DNA of 12,947 bases, from positions 1 through 12,947 of the forward strand of contig USKC01000059.1 of assembly GCA_900555195.1 (NCBI GenBank), in the 5' to 3' direction. Below the pieces are notes generated by a model. It did not search any database. It was not told where the DNA came from and saw only the letters and a list, made by a program, of their open reading frames with translations. The position numbers and the translations under genes are program-made. Shown here one piece after another: positions 7,254 to 12,947 of the stretch. Position 1 is the first letter of the stretch; each line of letters starts with the position of its first letter. This stretch comes from an uncultured Lachnospiraceae bacterium. GTDB taxonomy: Bacteria > Bacillota > Clostridia > Lachnospirales > Lachnospiraceae.

Positions 7254-8843
7254 ATGGGCGATATTGATTATAGAGAGGAAGAAAAAAAGGATGAGCCAAT
7301 CCAGGCGGAATCCACGAAGGGAGAAGAGATAAAGGAAAACGAAAACGGAAAGGATGCGGAGACGGAGAAGAATGAGGTTTCGGAAAAGAAATCTCAGGAC
7401 GGAGACGCTTCTGGCAAAGATCCTTCCGATAAGAATGAGAACCGGTATGAGGATGTCTGCTTCATCTGCCGGCGCCCGGAGAGTAAGGCGGGAAAGATGT
7501 ACCATCTCCCCAATAATATCTGTGTATGCGACGACTGCATGCATCGAACTATGGATGCGGTGAGCCAGTACGATTATCAGGGGATGCTGAACAATCCGGA
7601 ACTGATGAACATGCTGAATAATATGAATAAAGACGGGAAGTATCCCAATATCAGCTTTGTGAATCTCTCCGATCTGCAGGGAAGCGGCGGAATTCCAAAC
7701 AAGCAGAAGCTCAAGAAGAAAGCCAAGGAAAAGAAGGAAGAGCCCGTATTTAATATTAAGGATATCCCGGCTCCGCACAAGATCAAGGCGAGCCTGGACG
7801 AATATGTGATCGGGCAGGAGAAAGCGAAGAAAATCATTTCTGTGGCGGTGTATAACCATTATAAGCGGGTGGCGACCAACACAATGGACGACATTGAGAT
7901 TGAGAAGTCCAACATTCTCATGATCGGGCCCACCGGTTCGGGCAAGACCTATCTGGTGAAAACCCTGGCAAAGCTTCTGGATGTGCCGCTGGCCATTGCG
8001 GATGCCACATCGCTGACGGAAGCGGGCTATATTGGAGACGATATCGAAAGCGTAGTTTCCAAACTTCTGGCAGCAGCGGATAATGATGTGGAGCGGGCAG
8101 AACAGGGGATTATTTTTATTGATGAGATCGATAAGATTGCGAAGAAGAAAAACACCACATCCAGGGATGTGAGCGGTGAGTCGGTGCAGCAGGGCATGCT
8201 GAAGCTTTTAGAGGGCTCTGAAGTGGAGGTGCCGGTTGGCGCCAGCAGTAAGAACGCCATGGTGCCTTTGGCTACAGTAAATACGAGGAATATTCTGTTT
8301 ATCTGCGGCGGCGCCTTTCCGGATTTGGAGAATATCATCAAACAGCGCTTGACTCGGCAGGCAACTATGGGCTTTGGCGGGGAACTGAAGGATAGATATG
8401 ATAAAGATCCGGACATTCTCTCCAAGGTGACGGTGGAGGATCTGCGGAATTTCGGAATGATACCTGAGTTTTTGGGAAGGCTGCCGATCATGTGTACCCT
8501 GCAGGGGCTGACCAGGGATATGCTGGTGCGGATCCTGAAGGAGCCTAAGAACGCGATACTGAAACAGTACCAGAAGCTGCTGGCTCTGGATGAAGTAGAT
8601 CTCCAGTTTGATGAAGATGCGTTGGAAGCGATTGCGGATAAGGCGATGAAAAAGGATACCGGCGCGAGGGCACTTCGGGCAATTATTGAAGAATTTATGC
8701 TGGATATCATGTATGAGATACCCAAGGATGATAACATAGGTCAGGTTACGATCACGAAGAATTATATTGAAGGGACAGGAGGCCCGCTGATTCAGATCCG
8801 TGGCGCTGGATACGCGCTGCCGGATAAGACAGCGACTTCCTGA
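7254..8843 (+). CDS. clpX: ClpX-type AAA+ unfoldase with extended charged N-terminus (probable ClpX paralog)
   Basis: ClpX is a ring-forming ATPase that unfolds substrates and feeds them to ClpP in the cytosol. This 529-residue form is about 110 longer than usual. Residues 1-66 are a Lys/Glu/Asp-rich disordered extension. A zinc-binding domain has C69-x2-C72 and C92-x2-C95 (19 residues between pairs), and an unusual Asn/Met-rich and then Lys-rich linker runs about 103-163. The AAA+ core has Walker A GPTGSGKT (225-232), pore loop GYIGDD (259-263), Walker B IIFIDEIDK (286-294), MGFGG (372-376) where the ClpP-docking IGF loop sits, and sensor-2 GARALRAIIEE (470-480). All ATPase elements look intact. 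It is alone between its own promoter and terminator, with no clpP, tig or lon beside it, so it may be a second ClpX rather than the housekeeping one. Confidence 0.92.
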   Translation: MGDIDYREEEKKDEPIQAESTKGEEIKENENGKDAETEKNEVSEKKSQDGDASGKDPSDKNENRYEDVCFICRRPESKAGKMYHLPNNICVCDDCMHRTMDAVSQYDYQGMLNNPELMNMLNNMNKDGKYPNISFVNLSDLQGSGGIPNKQKLKKKAKEKKEEPVFNIKDIPAPHKIKASLDEYVIGQEKAKKIISVAVYNHYKRVATNTMDDIEIEKSNILMIGPTGSGKTYLVKTLAKLLDVPLAIADATSLTEAGYIGDDIESVVSKLLAAADNDVERAEQGIIFIDEIDKIAKKKNTTSRDVSGESVQQGMLKLLEGSEVEVPVGASSKNAMVPLATVNTRNILFICGGAFPDLENIIKQRLTRQATMGFGGELKDRYDKDPDILSKVTVEDLRNFGMIPEFLGRLPIMCTLQGLTRDMLVRILKEPKNAILKQYQKLLALDEVDLQFDEDALEAIADKAMKKDTGARALRAIIEEFMLDIMYEIPKDDNIGQVTITKNYIEGTGGPLIQIRGAGYALPDKTATS

Positions 8844-8867
8844 ACCACATAAAGCGCGCAGCGGAGC

Positions 8868-8939
8868 AGGTGCGGCGCCACAGAACCAAAGCGGATGGCC
8901 GGGAGGTGGCCGCCTGGGTTTTGTGGCGCCGTATCTTTT
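8868..8939 (+). terminator. Long nested hairpin, probable terminator after clpX
   Basis: Bases 8868-8887 pair with 8917-8936 over 20 consecutive positions with three G-T wobbles, centred on a GGCGCC block. The 29-nt loop contains a second GGCC/GGCC hairpin (8897-8900 with 8908-8911). A short T run follows (to 8939). The size and nesting exceed a standard terminator, so it may also have another role. Confidence 0.65.
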
Positions 8940-8972
8940 GGGAAATTCTCTGCATATATTGTTAAAAAAAGC

Positions 8973-8977
8973 GGGAG
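8973..8977 (+). promoter_or_regulatory. Ribosome binding site fixing the S8 protease start
   Basis: GGGAG ends 7 nt before the ATG at 8985. An in-frame ATG at 8895 lies inside the clpX terminator hairpin and has no usable site, so its 30 extra residues are rejected. Confidence 0.75.
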
Positions 8978-8984
8978 CATTCTT

Positions 8985-10736
8985 ATGACCTGCCGGGAGA
9001 TGATACTTTCAGAAGAATTTCAGGATTTCCTTACTTATTATGTGCTTCCTCCGGGAATTCTGGGAGAAAATATTCGTGAGAATACGTTTTGTTCCGTTAG
9101 AGTAAATGACAGGATGCGGTCGGTATATTTGGACAGAAGTTTGTTGCCTCCCCTGTCTTTTTCGGATTATCAATATCGTTATATTACGGAAATTTACGGC
9201 CTGATGGATACGTTTTTCCCGGAAGCCGCAGGACGTATATTTGATCCGCAGCCCCTGGTTGCCAGTGGAATTGCTCAGGTGCAGCGAGCTCCTCTTGGGC
9301 TTACAGGAAAACGTGTGGTGATTGGATTTGCGGATACAGGGATTGACTATCGAAATCCGGTGTTTCGTAAACCGGATGGCAGTACACGGATTCTGGCCAT
9401 ATGGGATCAGACCATACAGAGCGGCACACCTCCGGAAGGGTTTGTCTATGGAAGCGAATATACACGTCAGCAGATCAATGAAGCGCTGAAGAGAGAAGAT
9501 CCTTATTCACTAGTTCCTACCAGAGATGAGGACGGGCACGGAACCAGGATGGCATCTGCAGCAGCAGGAAGTGCACTGAACGATGGGGTAGATTATCTTG
9601 GAGCAGCGCCGGACGCAGATATTGTGATGGTAAAACTCAAACAGGCGAAGCAGTTTTTGCGAGAATATTATATGCTCCCTGAAGGCGTTCCGGCGTATGG
9701 GGCGAATGATATTGTACTCGCTGTAAAGTATCTGAGTTCCTTTGCCATTCCTTTTCGGCGGCCCGCGGTAATCTGTCTGGGGCTGGGAAGGAGTTTTGGG
9801 GATCATGTGGAGAACTCGGCTCTTTCATCTTATCTTGCGGAGGTAAGCTTTGATATTAACCGTGTGGTAGTGGTGGCGGGAGGAAACGAGGGAAATTCTG
9901 CGCATCATTATGCAGGGAGTATCATGGGAACAGAATCGGAAGAAATAGAACTGCGTGTGGCGGAAGGAACGAAAGGATTTCTCATGGAGATATGGGGCAA
10001 CTTCTCCAGCTATTTTTCCGTATCGGTTAGATCACCTGGAGGAGAGGAAATTCCCGCTATAAGCAGCAGGCTGAATCAAGGATTGAGTTATACATTTGTC
10101 TATCATCAGACACAGCTGCGTATCGATTATCAGCTGAATGATCCGGCTTCCGGGCGGGAAGTGGCAGTGCTGCGCTTTGAAGATCCTGGTCCGGGTATTT
10201 GGACGCTGCGGATAAACCAGGAGAGAGCGGGAACTGGGACATTTCATATATGGCTGCCGATCCGACAGTTTGTGGACGGGAGTGTAGAATTCTTGAGGCC
10301 GTCTCCTGAAACCACATTAACCTCTCCTTCATATGCGTCCAATGTATTGACTGTGTCCACCTATGATAGTTCCAATAACAGCTTTTACATTAACTCGGGG
10401 CAGGGATTCGGACTAAATGGGAAGATCAAGCCGGAACTGGCAGCTCCTGGAGTGGACATATCTGTGGCGGCTGGAATGTTACAGGGCCGCAGCGTGATCG
10501 GAAAGGCGACAGGAAGTTCTCTGGCAGCTGCATTGGCCGCAGGCGGCTGTGCCCAGCTTTTTCAGTGGAGTATCGAAAGAGGGGGATATTCTGATCTGAA
10601 TGGCATTGGAGTGGTAAATTATATGGCCCGGGGAGCCGCACGGGATGCTGCATATATTTACCCCAGCCGCATGTGGGGGTATGGAAGAATGGATATGGAG
10701 GGCGTATTTGATTGGCTCGCCGGGCTGTCGCGTTAG
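8985..10736 (+). CDS. S8 family serine peptidase, CspA-like subtilase
   Basis: This 583-residue subtilisin-type protease belongs to the clostridial CspA-like group, whose best known members (CspB) cleave the spore cortex hydrolase precursor SleC during germination. Residues 1-100 have no signal peptide and resemble the short prodomain region of Csp proteins. The catalytic set is complete: Asp117 in GFADTGIDY, His185 in DEDGHGTRMA, the oxyanion Asn301 in VAGGNEGNS, and Ser512 in KATGSSLAAALAAGG. The usual GTSMAAP is GSSLAAA, which the Csp group tolerates. Between Asn301 and the serine, about residues 315-430, lies the inserted beta-rich (jellyroll-like) domain typical of this group. It is a single gene, 141 bp after clpX. 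Its promoter is not clear; TATATT at 8955-8960 is a weak candidate -10. A cytosolic or spore-related role is likely, but the substrate is unknown and no sleC lies nearby. Confidence 0.9.
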   Translation: MTCREMILSEEFQDFLTYYVLPPGILGENIRENTFCSVRVNDRMRSVYLDRSLLPPLSFSDYQYRYITEIYGLMDTFFPEAAGRIFDPQPLVASGIAQVQRAPLGLTGKRVVIGFADTGIDYRNPVFRKPDGSTRILAIWDQTIQSGTPPEGFVYGSEYTRQQINEALKREDPYSLVPTRDEDGHGTRMASAAAGSALNDGVDYLGAAPDADIVMVKLKQAKQFLREYYMLPEGVPAYGANDIVLAVKYLSSFAIPFRRPAVICLGLGRSFGDHVENSALSSYLAEVSFDINRVVVVAGGNEGNSAHHYAGSIMGTESEEIELRVAEGTKGFLMEIWGNFSSYFSVSVRSPGGEEIPAISSRLNQGLSYTFVYHQTQLRIDYQLNDPASGREVAVLRFEDPGPGIWTLRINQERAGTGTFHIWLPIRQFVDGSVEFLRPSPETTLTSPSYASNVLTVSTYDSSNNSFYINSGQGFGLNGKIKPELAAPGVDISVAAGMLQGRSVIGKATGSSLAAALAAGGCAQLFQWSIERGGYSDLNGIGVVNYMARGAARDAAYIYPSRMWGYGRMDMEGVFDWLAGLSR

Positions 10737-10803
10737 GGAGTCGGGATAGGTTCATCGGTTGTGAACGTCTGTTTTGTTGTGGAAAAGAATTGATATGATT
10801 AAG

Positions 10804-10873
10804 AAGGCCGGGAACAAATAAAAAACTAGTACGCCGCACTCAAGGTTTTCTGTTCGTTTACGGCCTTTTTCTT
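10804..10873 (+). terminator. Intrinsic terminator after the S8 protease
   Basis: AAGGCCG (10804-10810) pairs with CGGCCTT (10861-10867), and GAACA (10812-10816) pairs with TGTTC (10851-10855) inside it. The T tract TTTTTCTT ends at 10873. The loop is long (34 nt), so it is less tidy than usual. Its tail overlaps the next promoter. Confidence 0.65.
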
Positions 10874-10900
10874 GTGCCGGAGGTATCTGTAGGATATAAT
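10872..10900 (+). promoter_or_regulatory. Probable promoter of the lspA-like gene
   Basis: A perfect TATAAT (10895-10900) stands 17 bp after TTGTGC (10872-10877). The start point would be near 10907, giving a leader of about 105 nt. The -35 box begins in the T tract of the preceding terminator. Confidence 0.7.
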
Positions 10901-10955
10901 GAATCCATATAGGGGATAAAAATATAGGAGCGGATAGGGAAAAGGAGAAGTAAAC

Positions 10956-10987
10956 TGCGGGAACGCGTTTTCCAATGCATTCCGGCA
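10956..10987 (+). other. Imperfect hairpin in the lspA leader
   Basis: TGCGGGAA (10956-10963) pairs with TTCCGGCA (10980-10987) with one G-G mismatch around a 16-nt loop, 25 nt before the start codon. An AAAGGAG upstream of it (10941-10947) has no ATG at a usable distance. It could affect translation, but the evidence is slight. Confidence 0.3.
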
Positions 10988-11012
10988 TCCAAACACAGAA
11001 AGGAAAACACAG

Positions 11013-11459
11013 ATGAGATATCTGACCATCATTCTGGCGATATTTACAGGAGAATTTTTTCTAAAAAATCATATCGAAAAGACCAAAGAAATGGGAAAGA
11101 CGGAAGAGATCCTGGGCGGACGCATCCTGGTGAGAAAGTATCATAACGAAGGGGCATGCATGAACCTGGGCGAGAAGAGGAAAGGGGCTGTGGCTGCCCT
11201 TTCCCTCGTCCTTACAGCCGCCCTTTCGGTTGTATTCCTCTTCACCCTGACCCGGCACGGCCGCAGCGGATTGAAGACCGCGCTGGCCCTGCTTCTTGGA
11301 GGAGCCTACAGCAATACCTACGACAGGCTGAAACGGAAATATGTGGTGGACTATTTCAGCCTGAACGTGAAATGGGCGCCTCTGCGCAGGATCGTGTTCA
11401 ATCTTTCGGACTTCTGCATCCTGATCGGAGCCCTTTTCCTGGCGTTAAAGGGATACTGA
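11013..11459 (+). CDS. lspA: Divergent signal peptidase II (lipoprotein signal peptidase)
   Basis: LspA is a membrane aspartyl protease that removes the signal peptide from prolipoproteins after lipid is added. The 148-residue protein has about four hydrophobic segments (1-17, 58-79, 87-98, 130-146). Both catalytic aspartates are in family context: D104 in SNTYDRLKRKYVVDYF and D133 in FNLSDFCILIG. The GGAYSN block (96-101) and the NEGACMN segment (45-51, in the position of the usual NxGAAF motif) support this. The first helix lacks the common DQxTK motif and reads GEFFLKNHIE, so it is a divergent member. AAAGGA at 10999-11004 lies 8 nt before the ATG. It stands alone between a promoter and a strong terminator, without the rluD-type neighbour common in Firmicutes. 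A genome may carry a more typical copy elsewhere. An LspA-like protein with a narrower substrate is the alternative. Confidence 0.83.
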   Translation: MRYLTIILAIFTGEFFLKNHIEKTKEMGKTEEILGGRILVRKYHNEGACMNLGEKRKGAVAALSLVLTAALSVVFLFTLTRHGRSGLKTALALLLGGAYSNTYDRLKRKYVVDYFSLNVKWAPLRRIVFNLSDFCILIGALFLALKGY

Positions 11460-11480
11460 AGGGAAAGAGATACTGAATAG

Positions 11481-11529
11481 AAAACGCCCTCCCGGCATCA
11501 GACGAGACGATGCGCCGGGAGGGCGTTTT
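11481..11529. terminator. Strong bidirectional terminator between lspA and arcC
   Basis: A perfect 16-bp stem (11481-11496 with 11514-11529) closes a 17-nt loop. It is flanked by AAAA on the left and TTTT on the right, so it works for both converging genes. Confidence 0.95.
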
Positions 11530-11557
11530 GACGGCAGGACAATGGCGCCGGAGAGGG

Positions 11558-12505
11558 TCAGGCGGTGATCACCGTACCCGCTTTTCCTTTTATGGCATCC
11601 GCTACACAGTCCAGGGAAGTGATCAGGACGCTTCCCGTGGGAACAGCTTCCAGGAAGCTGATGGCGGCTTCAATCTTCGGCAGCATGGTTCCCTCTTCAA
11701 ACTGCCCGTCCGCCATATACGCTTTGGCTTCTGCTGCGGTCATGGAACGGATGGGCGATTCGCTCTCCTGCTGATAATCTTTGTATACCTGTTTGACACT
11801 GGTCAGGATGATGAGCTGGTCGGCATTCAGGTCAATGGCCAGCTTTCCGGCGATGCAGTCCTTTTCAATGACAGCGGAAGCACCTTTGAGCGCATGTTCC
11901 TGCATGATGACGGGAATGCCGCCTCCTCCGCAGGCGATGACCACCTGATCCGCATCGGCAAGGGTGCGAATGGCATCGATCTCCAGAATGTCAATGGGCT
12001 TGGGAGCGGCCACAATACGGCGGAACCCTTTGCCGGGCTCTTCCACCACATAATTGCCTTTCTTCTGTTCCGTTTCCGCGTCTTCTCTGGACATATAGCG
12101 TCCGATGATTTTGGTGGGCTCATAGAAAGCCTCATCATACGGATCCACCGTAACCTGGGTCAGAATAGTGCTGACCGGCTTGGAAATGCCGCGGCTTAAC
12201 AGTTCCGCGCGCAGGGAATTCTGAATATCATATCCCACATAACCCTGGCTCATGGCGCTGCAGACACACATAGGGGCAGGCGTATAATCAATATAAACCC
12301 GGCGCAGCTCGGTCATGGCCTTGTGGATCATGCTGACCTGGGGGCCGTTGCTGTGGGTGATGACGAGCTGATAGCCCGCTTCCACCAGATCAGCCAGCGC
12401 TGTGGCAGTGAATTTTACGGCATCCCACTGTTCTGTGGTCGTATATCCGAGGGCCTGATGGCCAAGGGAGACGACGGCTCTTTTTTTCCCATTTTTCATG
12501 CTCAT
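11558..12505 (-). CDS. arcC: Carbamate kinase (YqeA-like variant)
   Basis: Carbamate kinase moves phosphate between carbamoyl phosphate and ADP, usually making ATP during arginine, agmatine or purine breakdown. The 315-residue protein is of normal length. Amino-acid kinase motifs are in order: SLGHQALG (13-20), THSNGPQVSMI (50-60), MSQGYVGYDIQN (85-96), KPVSTILTQV (109-118), PTKIIG (130-135), APKPIDILE (167-175), ACGGGGIPV (191-199), GASAVIEKD (208-216) and MLPKIEA (274-280). GGN of the phosphate loop is GHQ here, and HGNG is HSNG. On the minus strand GAGG lies 8 nt before the ATG at 12505; ATG at 12499 is an alternative. It has its own promoter and shares a terminator with lspA. No deiminase or transcarbamylase gene lies in the window, so the source of carbamoyl phosphate is unknown. 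From memory, the overall pattern resembles E. coli YqeA. Confidence 0.92.
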   Translation of the reverse strand: MSMKNGKKRAVVSLGHQALGYTTTEQWDAVKFTATALADLVEAGYQLVITHSNGPQVSMIHKAMTELRRVYIDYTPAPMCVCSAMSQGYVGYDIQNSLRAELLSRGISKPVSTILTQVTVDPYDEAFYEPTKIIGRYMSREDAETEQKKGNYVVEEPGKGFRRIVAAPKPIDILEIDAIRTLADADQVVIACGGGGIPVIMQEHALKGASAVIEKDCIAGKLAIDLNADQLIILTSVKQVYKDYQQESESPIRSMTAAEAKAYMADGQFEEGTMLPKIEAAISFLEAVPTGSVLITSLDCVADAIKGKAGTVITA

Positions 12506-12549
12506 ATGGATATCCTCGCTTTATCAATCTTTTTCGTTAAAATTATGAA

Positions 12550-12575
12550 CCGGAAGGCATGCCTTCCGGCTTTTT
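12550..12575 (+). terminator. Perfect 20-bp palindrome with T tract on the plus strand, in the arcC leader
   Basis: The half site CCGGAAGGCA is followed directly by its exact complement (12550-12569). On the plus strand C and five T residues follow, the form of an intrinsic terminator for a transcript running away from arcC. On the minus strand it lies in the arcC leader about 45 nt before the start codon, where it could be an mRNA hairpin or a protein site. No plus-strand gene that would use it is visible. Confidence 0.5.
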
Positions 12576-12654
12576 CTGTCTACATACCCATCCTGCGGCC
12601 AATCCGCCCACAGCCTTTTTGGGGCATGGAATCCTGCAGGAAAAGTCCTTTTTT

Positions 12655-12683
12655 ATTATAGCAAATGAAAAAGTATTTGTATA
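12655..12683 (-). promoter_or_regulatory. Probable promoter of arcC
   Basis: Read on the minus strand, TATACA (12683-12678) and a perfect TATAAT (12660-12655) are 17 bp apart. Transcription would begin near 12648, giving a leader of about 140 nt that includes the 20-bp palindrome. Confidence 0.75.
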
Positions 12684-12777
12684 CCGGAAGGTTTGAAACG
12701 GATACATAAAGTGTTACTGCCAAGCCCTTCGCATATGCCCTTTCAGCCGTCCGGTGAGCCTGTACGCCGCGCGGTTC

Positions 12778-12935
12778 CTGAGCCTGGCCCTCAGACAACG
12801 CCCTGCCCCGGGGATCCTTTCGGGCACGGTTGTCCGTTCGTCCTGGCCACCTCGAAAATAGGTTGTTTCTTAGTCTTGCATGTGGGAAGTTCACCCGCAC
12901 GCTCTGGCGGCGTTGTCTGACGCCCCATAGGGGCG
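12778..12935. ncRNA. Candidate structured noncoding RNA, class unknown, strand unresolved
   Basis: From about 12690 to the window end no frame looks like protein, but inverted repeats are dense. A perfect 12-bp helix joins 12791-12802 (TCAGACAACGCC) to 12909-12920. Inside it are a TGCCC/GGGCA hairpin (12804-12808 with 12822-12826), ACCT/AGGT (12849-12852 with 12860-12863) and a 9-position stem with one mismatch (12878-12886 with 12894-12902, 7-nt loop). Just outside are CTGAG/CTCAG (12778-12782 with 12790-12794) and a perfect CGCCCC/GGGGCG hairpin (12921-12926 with 12930-12935). This is the shape of a multibranched RNA. I could not recognise conserved tmRNA, RNase P, SRP or riboswitch motifs; 6S RNA cannot be excluded. 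The RNA may extend past the window edge. Bases 12684-12777 show only smaller repeats. Confidence 0.38.
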
Positions 12936-12947
12936 GAGTTTAGCCGC

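Noticed and set aside
8895..8984. Upstream ATG for the S8 protease at 8895
   Set aside because: It lies in the loop of the clpX terminator hairpin and lacks a ribosome site.
11510..12199. Plus-strand 229-codon frame over arcC
   Set aside because: It begins inside the bidirectional terminator and is antisense to arcC, which has complete kinase motifs.
12878..12902. tRNA-like T arm with a 7-nt loop
   Set aside because: The loop AAGTTCA does not match the TTCRANY pattern, and no anticodon arm, D arm or acceptor stem can be placed around it.
12580..12920. Short frames on both strands over the RNA candidate
   Set aside because: Their compositions (Arg/Pro-rich, no hydrophobic pattern) and lack of ribosome sites do not look like proteins; the inverted repeats explain the region better.
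12690..12947. tmRNA, RNase P RNA, SRP RNA or cobalamin/T-box riboswitch
   Set aside because: I looked on both strands for the conserved tag-peptide region and TTCGA arm, GAGGAAAGUCC, the SRP GGAAGGAAGCAG loop, and T-box or cobalamin core motifs, and did not find them. An ACCGCG string on the minus strand lacks the rest of a T-box.

Overview
The window looks like chromosomal DNA of an anaerobic Firmicute of class Clostridia, most likely a Lachnospiraceae-type gut organism. This rests on general composition and gene style: AGGAG-type ribosome sites, short T-tailed intrinsic terminators, an LCP protein with a basic cytoplasmic tail, a CspA-like cytosolic subtilase and an extended ClpX. It is an inference, and I cannot name a genus. 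I see no phage gene, transposase, CRISPR array or tRNA.

Layout. Bases 1-4926 are a run of co-directional envelope and polysaccharide genes. They are the 3' part of a polyprenyl-phosphate sugar-1-phosphate transferase, an LCP (LytR-CpsA-Psr) ligase, a terminator, a family 2 glycosyltransferase of the rhamnosyltransferase type, and glmS (glucosamine-6-phosphate synthase). They fit together: the first loads a sugar phosphate on the lipid carrier, the second glycosyltransferase extends it, LCP moves the finished polymer to the wall, and GlmS supplies the amino-sugar precursor. A strong terminator ends this block.

Bases 5000-10740 hold three single-gene units, each with its own terminator. They are an HtrA/DegP-type membrane serine protease with a very long low-complexity cytoplasmic tail, a ClpX unfoldase with a long charged N-terminal extension and no clpP beside it, and a cytosolic S8 subtilase of the CspA-like group. 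Convincing promoters are visible for htrA and clpX. Bases 10800-11460 hold a promoter and a divergent signal peptidase II (lspA). A strong bidirectional terminator separates lspA from a convergent, single-gene carbamate kinase (arcC, minus strand) with its own promoter.

The last 290 bases or so (about 12660-12947) hold no convincing protein gene. They are GC-rich and contain a perfect 12-bp long-range helix enclosing several hairpins, with a competing local fold. I read this as a candidate structured RNA that may run off the window edge. I could not match it to tmRNA, RNase P RNA, SRP RNA or a riboswitch class I know, and its strand is uncertain. It is the most open question in the window. 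Other points of note are the disordered tails on the LCP, HtrA and ClpX proteins, the altered GHQ and HSNG motifs of the carbamate kinase, and the absence of a recognisable glmS ribozyme.
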